From contig PWFZ01000149.1 of NCBI GenBank assembly GCA_003555185.1, positions 1 to 10,326 on the forward strand: DNA of 10,326 nt, read 5' to 3'. Position numbers and translations under genes: made by a program. Positions 1-6,435 of this stretch are shown here, piece after piece. Each line of letters starts with the position of its first letter. Position 1 is the first letter of the stretch. This stretch comes from Balneolaceae bacterium (GTDB lineage: Bacteria > Bacteroidota > Rhodothermia > Balneolales > Balneolaceae). The notes under the pieces were generated by a model that saw only the letters and a program-made list of their open reading frames with translations, made no database searches and was not told the origin of the DNA.

Positions 1-1553
1 GAACTGCTGGCCAATTAAAGGGCAGCATGACAATTGACGGCGAAGAGATTGAGTTTAGCTCAGTTTCACTTCGAGATCAGGCTCGTAGATTTCGTGCAGA
101 CTTGCCGGGTGAAGAACTGGGAATAGAAGGTACTATTCGTCTTTCAGCATCTTATTCAGGTGACGAACTTAATGGATGGGCAGAAACTCCCGGGCATGAT
201 CGAACCGAATGGATGGCTGAAAAGACGGCTGCCTATGAAGAAGAAGTGAAAGAATCTCCGGAATTAACGCCCAGGGAACTGCAGCTTGTAAATCTTCGAC
301 CGAATATGGAGTATGGACGCGAGGCTGAGCCGGATCAACCCGAATTTGTACTCGTACGAAATGCGACCATTTGGACCATGGGACCTGAGGGTAAATTAGA
401 AGGTGCGGATCTTCTGGTAGAAAACGGTAAGGTTGCTCAGGTGGGTCAAAATATATCGGCTCCGTCCGGTGCAGAAATTATCGATGCAGACGGGAAGCAT
501 ATAACTCCCGGTTTGATTGATGCCCACCTTCACTCCGGATCTGACGGCGTGAATGAGATTGGTGGAGCTATAGTGCCGGAAGTACGATTGGGGGATGTTC
601 TTAACATCAACAACATCTGGATGTACCGACAGCTGGCCGGTGGGTTAACTACTGCTCACGTAATGCACGGATCAGCCAATCCTATTGGTGGGCAAAATCA
701 GCATGTGAAAATGCGCTGGGGTGCTTTATCAGATGGACTGAAGTTTGAAGGAGCTCCGCGGACAGTGAAATTTGCACTGGGAGAAAATCCTAAACGAGTT
801 GGAACGGATCGATATCCTGAAACCCGTATGGGAACCAGGGAAATTATAGCCGACCGCTTCAGAAATGCCAGAGATTATGAAGCAAAATGGGCTGAGTGGG
901 AACGTAACGGCGAAGGAATTCCACCAAGAAAAGATCTGCGACTTGAAGCACTGGTAGATATTTTGAATGAAGATATTCTGATTCAATCTCACAGTTATCG
1001 TCAGGATGAAATCCTGATGCTGACACGACTGGCTGAAGAGTTTGATTTCTCTATCAAAGCATTTCACCACGGAGTTGAAGCCTATAAAGTAGCACCTGAA
1101 CTTGCTGAAAGCGGAGTAGGGGCTGTGGTATGGTCTGATTGGTCATCCTTTAAAATTGAGGCATACGACGCAACTCTGTTCAACGCACGATTATTGAGTG
1201 AAGCAGGTGTTCTTACATCCCTGCACTCTGATAATAGTCAGATTGCGGCCAGAATGAACTGGGAAGCTGCCAAGATGGTAAGAGCGGGTGTTGATCCTGA
1301 AGAAGCATTGGCGATGGTTACCATCAACACGGCAAAAATTCTGGGAATTGATTCGAGTGTTGGCTCACTGGAAAATGGGAAAGACGCTGATTTTGTGATA
1401 TGGAATGGCGATCCGCTATCAACACTAACGAAAGCCGAACAGACCTGGATTGATGGTAGAAAATATTTCGATCTGGACGAGGATGCTGAGAAACGGCGAG
1501 AAGTAGATCAGGAGCGATCTCGACTTATTCAACTGATATTGGAGGATAAATAA
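1..1553 (+). CDS. amidohydrolase family protein, imidazolonepropionase-like (5'-partial)
   Basis: The frame is open to the left edge (it begins at base 3), so the ATG at 27 is probably internal and the N-terminus lies outside the window. Residue numbers here count from that ATG. Residues 1-60 look like the end of a beta-rich domain of the kind often found in front of secreted amidohydrolases. The amidohydrolase domain runs from about 108 to 485. Visible metal ligands are H167 and H169 in DAHLH, H322 in QSHS, H347/H348 in AFHHG and D402 in LHSDNS. The C-terminal part has the usual VGSLENGKDADFVIWNGDP signature. No carboxylated-lysine site is evident, so a mononuclear, HutI/COG1228-like centre is likely. 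The family hydrolyses C-N bonds of cyclic amides or dipeptides, but the substrate here cannot be read from sequence. Its stop overlaps the next start (TAATG), indicating translational coupling with the paralogue downstream. Confidence 0.9.
   Translation, partial: TAGQLKGSMTIDGEEIEFSSVSLRDQARRFRADLPGEELGIEGTIRLSASYSGDELNGWAETPGHDRTEWMAEKTAAYEEEVKESPELTPRELQLVNLRPNMEYGREAEPDQPEFVLVRNATIWTMGPEGKLEGADLLVENGKVAQVGQNISAPSGAEIIDADGKHITPGLIDAHLHSGSDGVNEIGGAIVPEVRLGDVLNINNIWMYRQLAGGLTTAHVMHGSANPIGGQNQHVKMRWGALSDGLKFEGAPRTVKFALGENPKRVGTDRYPETRMGTREIIADRFRNARDYEAKWAEWERNGEGIPPRKDLRLEALVDILNEDILIQSHSYRQDEILMLTRLAEEFDFSIKAFHHGVEAYKVAPELAESGVGAVVWSDWSSFKIEAYDATLFNARLLSEAGVLTSLHSDNSQIAARMNWEAAKMVRAGVDPEEALAMVTINTAKILGIDSSVGSLENGKDADFVIWNGDPLSTLTKAEQTWIDGRKYFDLDEDAEKRREVDQERSRLIQLILEDK
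1541..1545 (+). promoter_or_regulatory. ribosome binding site for second amidohydrolase
   Basis: GGAGG lies seven bases before the ATG at 1553, inside the last codons of the upstream gene. It is the clearest Shine-Dalgarno site in the window and favours 1553 over the later in-frame ATGs at 1595 and 1616. However, those later starts would give a more normal signal-peptide n-region. Confidence 0.55.
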
Positions 1554-2947
1554 TGAGAAATCAACTGAATCAATTCGCAAAAAGGGACTCAGCTATGAAT
1601 AAAAAATTAAATCAGATGAACATACATAAAGAAGACTCTTGTTACGACAAGTTAACGGTCAGATGGACATCAATAATCACAGTGTTATTACTATTCTGTT
1701 TTACAGCTACTCCTGAGGTAAATGCTCAGACACCGGCCCCACAGCAGAATGGACCGATAGCACTTGTTGGAGGAACCATCTACACGGTTTCTGACGGTGT
1801 GATCGAAAATGGAACCATTGTTTTTGAGAATGGAGTGATTACTGCAATAGGGACAAATGTTTCTATCCCAGCCGGCGCGGAAGAAGTGGATGTTTCGGGA
1901 AAGGAGATCTATCCGGGACTCATTGACGCATACAGTCAAATGGGACTCTATGAAATCGGAGCCGTTGGAATGACGGTTGATTTGAATGAGCAGGGAGCGT
2001 TTAACCCGAATGTGCGGCCGGAAGAAGCTATCAATCCTGAGAGCCGGCACATCGGGACGGCACGATCAGCCGGAGTATTAGTAGCTGTTTCGTCGCCTAT
2101 GGGCGGACTTGTTTCTGGTCAGTCTTCTGCAATTATGCTGGATGGATGGAGCCATGAAAATATGCTGATCAAATCTGGAACAGGCCTTTTAATAAACTGG
2201 CCACCAACCGCAGATGAAGATGCATATGAGGATGCACTGCAAATGATGCGTGATGAGTTTGATAAAGCCCGCGCTTATAAAAATGTGCGTGGAGCTGTGC
2301 AAGACGGCAGTATGAGCAGAGTGGATCTCGACTCAAAGCTGGAATCAATGATTCCCGTTTTTGAAAGAGAACGTCCGGTTGTTGTAAGTGCTAATGATCT
2401 GCGTCAGATTCAGGATGCGATTACCTGGGCAGAAGAGGAGGATCTAAAGCTGGTTATTCTCGGTGGCCGTGATTCCCATCTCGTGTCCGGACATCTTCAG
2501 CGAAAAGAAATTCCTGTAATTATCACTCAGGTATTAACATCACCAAGTCGTGACTGGGAAGGCTATGATTCCCGATACAGTTTACCCGCCAAGTTATATG
2601 ATGCAGGAGTTGCATTTGCAATAGCAGGCGGCTCAAGTGCCCCGTACGCATATCGTCTGCCATGGGAAGCGGGAGCATCTGCTGCATTCGGTTTAGATGT
2701 AGAAGAAGCGCTGCGATCCGTTACGCTGTCACCCGCTCAAATTCTCGGTTTTGACGACCGTGTAGGATCACTTGAGGTTGGCAAAGATGCTACGCTGCTA
2801 ATCACCACGGGTAACCCGATGGAGTATAGCACTCAGGTAGAGCAGGGGTATATAGAAGGGCGGAAAATTGATATGATGGATGCCCATCGTCAGCTTTACG
2901 AAAAATACCGTGAGAAGGTAGACCAGCGTAGTGCTGATGCAAACTAG
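1553..2947 (+). CDS. exported amidohydrolase-like protein lacking metal ligands
   Basis: This 464-residue paralogue of the preceding gene has a hydrophobic core at about residues 41-50 and a likely cleavage near NA/QT (58/59), so it should be periplasmic or secreted. The amidohydrolase fold is recognisable: the N-terminal beta sandwich at 67-120 (ALVGGTIYTVSDG), PGLID at the barrel entry, and the closing VGSLEVGKDATLLITTGNP. The catalytic positions are changed: DAHxH is DAYSQ (Y127, Q129), the usual VHA histidine is S279 in VVVSAND, and the usual aspartate after the TIM-barrel strand is replaced in AGGSSAP (S361, S362). With these changes it should not bind metal in the normal way. It may be a structural or regulatory partner of the upstream enzyme, with which it overlaps by one base, or use different chemistry. 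The start at 1553 has the good SD, but starts at 1595 or 1616 remain possible. Confidence 0.85.
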   Translation: MRNQLNQFAKRDSAMNKKLNQMNIHKEDSCYDKLTVRWTSIITVLLLFCFTATPEVNAQTPAPQQNGPIALVGGTIYTVSDGVIENGTIVFENGVITAIGTNVSIPAGAEEVDVSGKEIYPGLIDAYSQMGLYEIGAVGMTVDLNEQGAFNPNVRPEEAINPESRHIGTARSAGVLVAVSSPMGGLVSGQSSAIMLDGWSHENMLIKSGTGLLINWPPTADEDAYEDALQMMRDEFDKARAYKNVRGAVQDGSMSRVDLDSKLESMIPVFERERPVVVSANDLRQIQDAITWAEEEDLKLVILGGRDSHLVSGHLQRKEIPVIITQVLTSPSRDWEGYDSRYSLPAKLYDAGVAFAIAGGSSAPYAYRLPWEAGASAAFGLDVEEALRSVTLSPAQILGFDDRVGSLEVGKDATLLITTGNPMEYSTQVEQGYIEGRKIDMMDAHRQLYEKYREKVDQRSADAN

Positions 2948-2975
2948 TAACGGTATTTATTGCTAAAAAAGAATC

Positions 2976-3015
2976 AGACCCGTTCGGTTTTTTAAAACCG
3001 GACGGGTCTTTTTTT
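2976..3015 (+). terminator. rho-independent terminator of the amidohydrolase pair (repeat copy A)
   Basis: The arms AGACCCGTTCGGTTTT and AAAACCGGACGGGTCT form a 16-bp stem with one G-U pair around a TT centre. The stem is followed by seven T residues. It sits 28 bases after the stop of the second amidohydrolase. Confidence 0.88.
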
Positions 3016-3173
3016 GGCTCTGTGTTATTTTGTCTGATTAAGACGTTTTACTCAACGTAGTACGGATGACTGATCCGCTGTACTTGACTAATCCTGAATC
3101 AGTTTAATGCAGACAACTTGGGTCAGGCGACTTGACTTGTGATCCTACAGTATTAAGCACAGAGTATTTTTAT

Positions 3174-3235
3174 GGATATTTACTGCTAGAAGGAATCAGA
3201 CCCATGAGGTTTTTTAAAACCGGACGGGTCTTTTT
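3174..3235 (+). repeat. degenerate terminator-like repeat copy B
   Basis: The left arm at 3198-3213 is AGACCCATGAGGTTTT, which is copy C with one change. The right arm at 3216-3231 is AAAACCGGACGGGTCT, which is copy A. The arms therefore mismatch at several central positions and leave two short helices around an internal loop, followed by five T residues. It is probably a weakened terminator and has no gene just upstream. Confidence 0.65.
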
Positions 3236-3245
3236 ATTTACAAAC

Positions 3246-3273
3246 GTCATTGCGGCCCCCGATCCGCAATCTC
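3246..3273. repeat. REP-like palindrome
   Basis: ATTGCGG (3249-3255) and CCGCAAT (3264-3270) are perfect inverted arms around CCCCCGAT, inside the frame GTCATTGCG...CGCAATCTC. Palindromes built on ATTGC...GCAAT are common dispersed intergenic repeats in Bacteroidota-like genomes, from general recollection. Only one copy is visible here, so its dispersal is inferred. Confidence 0.5.
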
Positions 3274-3321
3274 CTAACGATGATAGCGGATAGAGATCTC
3301 GCTGGCGCGTTCAAAAAATAA

Positions 3322-3342
3322 CCCCTCCTTGTGAAGTAGGGG
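3322..3342. other. small GC-rich hairpin
   Basis: CCCCTCCTT and AAGTAGGGG pair with one mismatch around GTG. They are followed by a short run of four T residues. It could be a weak terminator or part of a mobile palindromic repeat, but no gene lies directly upstream. Confidence 0.35.
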
Positions 3343-3395
3343 ACTTTTGAATCTCTAAATGCAAACTAAAACGGTATTTACTGCTAGAAGGAATC

Positions 3396-3434
3396 AGACC
3401 CGTGAGGTTTTTTAAAACCTCACGGGTCTTTTTT
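3396..3434 (+). terminator. perfect terminator hairpin (repeat copy C)
   Basis: AGACCCGTGAGGTTTT and AAAACCTCACGGGTCT are perfectly complementary over 16 bp around TT, and are followed by six T residues. Compared with copy A, the bases that differ in the left arm are matched by changes in the right arm, so pairing is preserved. It stands about 450 bp past the last upstream stop codon and has no visible gene to terminate. Confidence 0.75.
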
Positions 3435-3629
3435 GTTTTAAGGCTTAAGTTTCATCTTCTCAATCTTCAGGAACAGAACCAAAGATACGGAATTGCTCCA
3501 CTCTCCTTCTGTGTGCCATTTCAAGCGGGCTTTAATGGATAGGTGAACGCTTTAACTGCCGGTCAGATTTTTTAAGTTTTCCTTATTACATTAGATTTAT
3601 GTGACTCGGTTTACTTAAATATTAATATT
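3435..3629. other. non-coding gap with possible minus-strand gene remnant and weak promoter
   Basis: On the minus strand a frame is open from a stop at 3552-3554 to a TAA at 3438-3440 (37 codons). Its translation ends in LKWHTEGEWSNSVSLVLFLK followed by IEKMKLKP, a protein-like composition with two tryptophans. It has no start codon and no recognised family, so at most it is the C-terminal remnant of a lost gene. On the plus strand TAGATTTA at 3592-3599 partly matches the Bacteroidetes -7 element (TAnnTTTG) ahead of the hydrolase start at 3630, but no good -33 element is seen. Confidence 0.25.
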
Positions 3630-4469
3630 ATGCTCAAAAAAGACTCTGTTAAACTCTCGTTATGTAACGCCTCATATTTAGAAAGGTCATCCGAAGGTGC
3701 CGAAACAACCATTCTAATGGTGCATGGTAACTCGTTGTCGAAAGAAACGTTTTTACCACAACTTGAATCTGATCGGTTTGATGGATACAGACTGATAGCG
3801 GTGGACTTGCCCGGTCACGGAGATTCTAAGGCAAATAGTGGGTCTGATGCTTCCATGTTTTCCCTCAAGGGGATGGCTGATTTTTTAAGTGAATTTGCCA
3901 AAAAAGTAATTGATGAAGAGATTGTTTTAGCAGGGCATTCGCTGGGTGGACACCTCTGTATTCAGGCTGCTTCAAAAATTCAGAATGTAAAGGGATTCTT
4001 TTTGATAGGTACGCCGCCACTTACAACAACCGAAATGTCCGTGCCTCCATTTAACGATCACCCTGCGATGGGTTTGTTATTTAAAGATGAATTGGATGAA
4101 GATGAGTTGGAAGTTCTTGCGAACTCCATGCATAACGGTTCATCTAAGACTGCAAAGATGATCAAAGAAGCCGTACGAAAAACAGACTCATCACTCAGAA
4201 GCACTTTGGGGCAATCGGTTGCATCCGGTGATTTTAAGGATGAATTAGATGAGCTTGGAAATATTGGGGTTTCCCCGGCATTGGTTTTGGGAGAGAAGGA
4301 TGAATTGATTCATCCCGGTTACGTGAAAAAGATTGCCGAATCAACGGGGTGGCAAAATAAACTCCATGTTGTTCCGGCAGCAGGTCACACTGTTCAGCTT
4401 GAAGCCCCTGAGGCTGTAAATAGTTTGCTTGCCGAGTACATGTCTTTTATTGATTCGAAGGGTAATTAA
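3630..4469 (+). CDS. alpha/beta hydrolase
   Basis: This is a 279-residue cytosolic alpha/beta-hydrolase fold protein with a normal single-domain length for the family. The oxyanion segment is MVHGNSLSK near 29-38, and VDLPGHGDS follows near 60. The nucleophile elbow is AGHSLGG with S104. The probable acid is D224 in LGEKDEL, and the histidine is H253 in AAGHTVQ. No signal peptide is seen. These families include esterases, haloperoxidase-like and C-C bond hydrolases, so the substrate is unknown. The start is the only good ATG before the HG motif. Its leader is AT-rich without a Shine-Dalgarno site. It is followed by a convergent PAS-LuxR gene whose stop overlaps its own by four bases, and no terminator is visible between them. 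Confidence 0.92.
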   Translation: MLKKDSVKLSLCNASYLERSSEGAETTILMVHGNSLSKETFLPQLESDRFDGYRLIAVDLPGHGDSKANSGSDASMFSLKGMADFLSEFAKKVIDEEIVLAGHSLGGHLCIQAASKIQNVKGFFLIGTPPLTTTEMSVPPFNDHPAMGLLFKDELDEDELEVLANSMHNGSSKTAKMIKEAVRKTDSSLRSTLGQSVASGDFKDELDELGNIGVSPALVLGEKDELIHPGYVKKIAESTGWQNKLHVVPAAGHTVQLEAPEAVNSLLAEYMSFIDSKGN

Positions 4470-5215
4470 AAGCCATTCTTAAATACGTATGCTATCAGGC
4501 TGGCGCTGTTGCTAACACCGGCTTTCCGAAGCATGTTTCGTCTGTGAGTATTCACTGTATCTTTTGCTATAAATAGTTTATTCGCAATTTCTTCGCTGTT
4601 TAACCCCGTGGCCAGTTCATCGATGATCTCTCTTTCGCGCTTGGTGAAATTGGGTTTGGAGTTAGATTCCGGTGCTCCAAAATTAAACCCGGAAATTTCC
4701 GGCCCGCTCATCATAGCTTGTACTTCATTGCTATTGGTGAGATGAGTTACATCTGTATAAATACCAAATGATGTGAGCATATTGTGGTTGGCATCTCTGG
4801 TGAGTAACCCGGTTTGCCGCTGTACATGCAAATAGCTTCCATTTTTATGCTTCATGCGATAGGTGAGATGAAAAACATGGTCAAACAGGTTAATTCCGGA
4901 TTTACCTGACAGGACATCGATTGCATCAGCCGTTAGTTTCTTAACCGATTCAAGGTCATCCGGGTGAATACGTTCATAGAAAAATGAAAGTTTTTTGATC
5001 TCTTCAGGCTCGTACCCCAAAACGTTTTTCACACCGGCTGATATGTAAGCCAGGGAAAGATCTTCCGTAAAATAACTTGCAGCATAGACAAATTGATTTC
5101 CGATAGGCTTGAAACTTTTTATGCTTTCCAACGCTCTATCCATCTCTTTATCCGGCTCACTGACCTGGAGCTGGTTTTCCCTAAGATACTTCACATTCTG
5201 ATGAATCCATTTCAT
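4466..5215 (-). CDS. PAS domain LuxR-type transcriptional regulator
   Basis: From the ATG at 5215 the protein is 249 residues. A longer reading would begin at a TTG at 5221; the ATG is preferred. Residues about 40-160 form a PAS_3-type sensor with the YISAGVKNVLGYEPEEI and IHPDD (83-87) features and a GIYTDVT end. Residues 189-249 form a GerE/LuxR helix-turn-helix starting NFTKREREIIDELATGLNSE and containing the recognition helix region KDTVNTHRRNMLRKAG. There is no receiver or transmembrane segment, so this is probably a one-component cytosolic regulator sensing an unknown ligand or redox state. It lies 102 bases downstream of an alpha/beta hydrolase on the same strand and may be co-transcribed with it. 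Its target genes are unknown. Confidence 0.9.
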   Translation of the reverse strand: MKWIHQNVKYLRENQLQVSEPDKEMDRALESIKSFKPIGNQFVYAASYFTEDLSLAYISAGVKNVLGYEPEEIKKLSFFYERIHPDDLESVKKLTADAIDVLSGKSGINLFDHVFHLTYRMKHKNGSYLHVQRQTGLLTRDANHNMLTSFGIYTDVTHLTNSNEVQAMMSGPEISGFNFGAPESNSKPNFTKREREIIDELATGLNSEEIANKLFIAKDTVNTHRRNMLRKAGVSNSASLIAYVFKNGF

Positions 5216-5317
5216 GAGCAATTTGGATGTACTTTATTAAGTATTAATGCTTCTATATAGTAACTAATTTTAAATTTCTATGTGAGGGCAAAACAGGCTT
5301 TAACGTTGAGTAAAAAC

Positions 5318-6244
5318 TCATTTATCTAAAACACGTTCAATCCAAACTTTAATATCATTCATTACTTCAACCCGGTTGATTTCACTAAGTAATTCGTGAC
5401 GTGCTCCTTCATACAGTTTTACTGTCAGGTCAGAAACTCCGGATTTTTTTAAAGCCTGCTCAAGGTTTTTGATTCCTTTTCCCATGTCAGAAATTGGGTC
5501 TTTATCTCCGGCCACCAGAAGTATAGGAATGGTTAAGGCATGATCTGCAAATGGCTTATGGTTATGCAGTGCTTTCAACCCCTTAAAAAAGTATTTATAA
5601 AAAGAAACGCTTGGGAGAAACCCGCAAAAAGGATCATTAATATATGCATCTATTTCTTTTTCATCTCGGGAAAGACAGTCATATTGGGTTCTGTTTGGCT
5701 TGAACGCCGAATTATAGGGTTTAAATGTTAAGTCATGTATCAACTGACTTTTTGATTCAGGCCCGTTGAGCTTCGCGATTACAGATGACAGGGCAATACC
5801 GGCTCCAAGTAATTTTGGCGGCTTGCCATTGCTTCCCGAATAAATAATTCCATTGGGCTGATCATCAAAAAGCTGCATGTACCGCTGGGTGAGAAACGAT
5901 CCCATACTGTGGCCAAATAGTATTCTCGGCTGATTTGGGAACTCTTGTTTTACCCTGTTTGTGAAGTCGAGAATATTTTTGGTCATGCGATGAAAAGCAT
6001 CTTCATCCGGGATGTATCCAAGCTGATCGGGATCTGTCTCTCCGTGGCCCCGATGATCATAGGATATCACTCCATACCCATGTTTGGTAAGTAATTCAGC
6101 AAAACGCTGATACCGGTTACAGTGCTCCGCAATCCCATGGATGATCTGAATGATTGCAATGGGTTTTTCATCATCCGGCATCCATTTCCGGCCAAATAGT
6201 CGGTTTTGTGATGGGTCAGGAAAAGTGAATGACGTAGTTTTCAT
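5318..6244 (-). CDS. alpha/beta hydrolase, monoacylglycerol lipase / lysophospholipase-like
   Basis: This 308-residue protein matches the Hydrolase_4 (serine aminopeptidase S33, PldB-like) group. The signatures are IIHGIAEHCNRYQRFAELL near 34-52, ISYDHRGHGETD at 60-71, the nucleophile elbow FGHSMG with S113, the probable acid D249 in AGDKDPI, and H283 in GARHELL. IHGxxEH...RY and YDHRGHG are typical of monoacylglycerol lipases and lysophospholipases, which release fatty acids from monoglycerides or lysolipids. No signal peptide is seen, so a cytosolic role is likely. The start ATG at 6244 is the first in frame; its leader ends AAATTGCTCC and has no Shine-Dalgarno site. The stop lies inside a weak TGAGT/ACTCA hairpin at 5307-5320 that is too short to call a terminator, so read-through into the PAS-LuxR gene is plausible. 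Confidence 0.92.
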   Translation of the reverse strand: MKTTSFTFPDPSQNRLFGRKWMPDDEKPIAIIQIIHGIAEHCNRYQRFAELLTKHGYGVISYDHRGHGETDPDQLGYIPDEDAFHRMTKNILDFTNRVKQEFPNQPRILFGHSMGSFLTQRYMQLFDDQPNGIIYSGSNGKPPKLLGAGIALSSVIAKLNGPESKSQLIHDLTFKPYNSAFKPNRTQYDCLSRDEKEIDAYINDPFCGFLPSVSFYKYFFKGLKALHNHKPFADHALTIPILLVAGDKDPISDMGKGIKNLEQALKKSGVSDLTVKLYEGARHELLSEINRVEVMNDIKVWIERVLDK

Positions 6245-6312
6245 GGAGCAATTTTATTTATGATTACATAGAATGCAAGACAGTTAGTAAAGTTAAAAAG
6301 TAGCTAAAGCCC

Positions 6313-6344
6313 TTTAAATAATATGAGATATTTTTAAATAATAT
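6313..6344. repeat. 12-bp direct repeat in divergent upstream region
   Basis: TTTAAATAATAT occurs at 6313-6324 and again at 6333-6344, 20 bp apart from start to start, or about two helical turns. The second copy also takes part in a GATATT/AATATC inverted repeat. The site lies between two divergent genes and could bind a regulator. In AT-rich DNA, chance is also possible. Confidence 0.4.
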
Positions 6345-6387
6345 CTGAATAGTTGTAACGAGTTAGGGATTAGAATTTTAGAAATTA

Positions 6388-6435
6388 ATGTATTCATCAA
6401 GGAGTGAAAGTCATATAAAAAAATCAGAGGAGTAA
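6388..6435 (+). CDS. possible 15-codon leader ORF before the acidic lipoprotein
   Basis: ATG at 6388 opens MYSSRSESHIKKSEE and ends in TAA at 6433-6435, overlapping the lipoprotein ATG as TAATG. The AGGAG before the lipoprotein start lies inside this frame and is only two bases from the ATG, closer than usual, which would suit termination-reinitiation. The leader has no Shine-Dalgarno site of its own and may be a chance frame. Confidence 0.25.
   Translation: MYSSRSESHIKKSEE

Larger units (their letters stand above)
2937..3434 (+). repeat. three-copy terminator-hairpin repeat family in an otherwise gene-free region
   Basis: Three copies of a 60-80 bp unit lie in the same orientation: A at 2937-3015, B at 3174-3235 and C at 3359-3434. 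Hairpins start at 2976, 3198 and 3396. Each copy has a TATTTAyTGCTA stretch, then GAATCAGACCC, a 16-nt left arm, TT, a 16-nt right arm and a T-run. A and C both extend upstream to share ATGCAAACTA, which in A is the end of the amidohydrolase coding sequence. B and C share 27 identical bases before the hairpin (3177-3203 and 3375-3401). The spacers between copies are unrelated to each other. This gap contains no convincing gene. Confidence 0.8.

Noticed and set aside
27..29. ATG at 27 as the true start of the first amidohydrolase
   Set aside because: The frame is open through the window edge and the preceding residues continue the same beta-rich domain, so the gene most likely begins upstream.
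729..1070. Minus-strand frame of 113 codons
   Set aside because: It lies wholly within the well-supported amidohydrolase and its translation has no family features.
1691..2050. Minus-strand frame of 119 codons
   Set aside because: Antisense to the second amidohydrolase, with no recognisable domain or ribosome site.
3018..3164. CTCTGTG (3018-3024) and CACAGAG (3158-3164) as terminal inverted repeats of a small mobile element
   Set aside because: Seven bases over 150 bp is near chance, there is no target duplication, and no transposase is present.
2948..3629. CRISPR array in the repeat region
   Set aside because: There are only three hairpin units at about 200-bp spacing with long unequal spacers and T-runs, which is terminator-like rather than CRISPR-like.
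5307..5320. TGAGT/ACTCA hairpin as a terminator after the lipase-like gene
   Set aside because: The stem is only five AT-rich pairs and no T-run follows on the minus strand.
5540..5731. Plus-strand frame of 63 codons
   Set aside because: Antisense to the lipase-like hydrolase, without supporting features.
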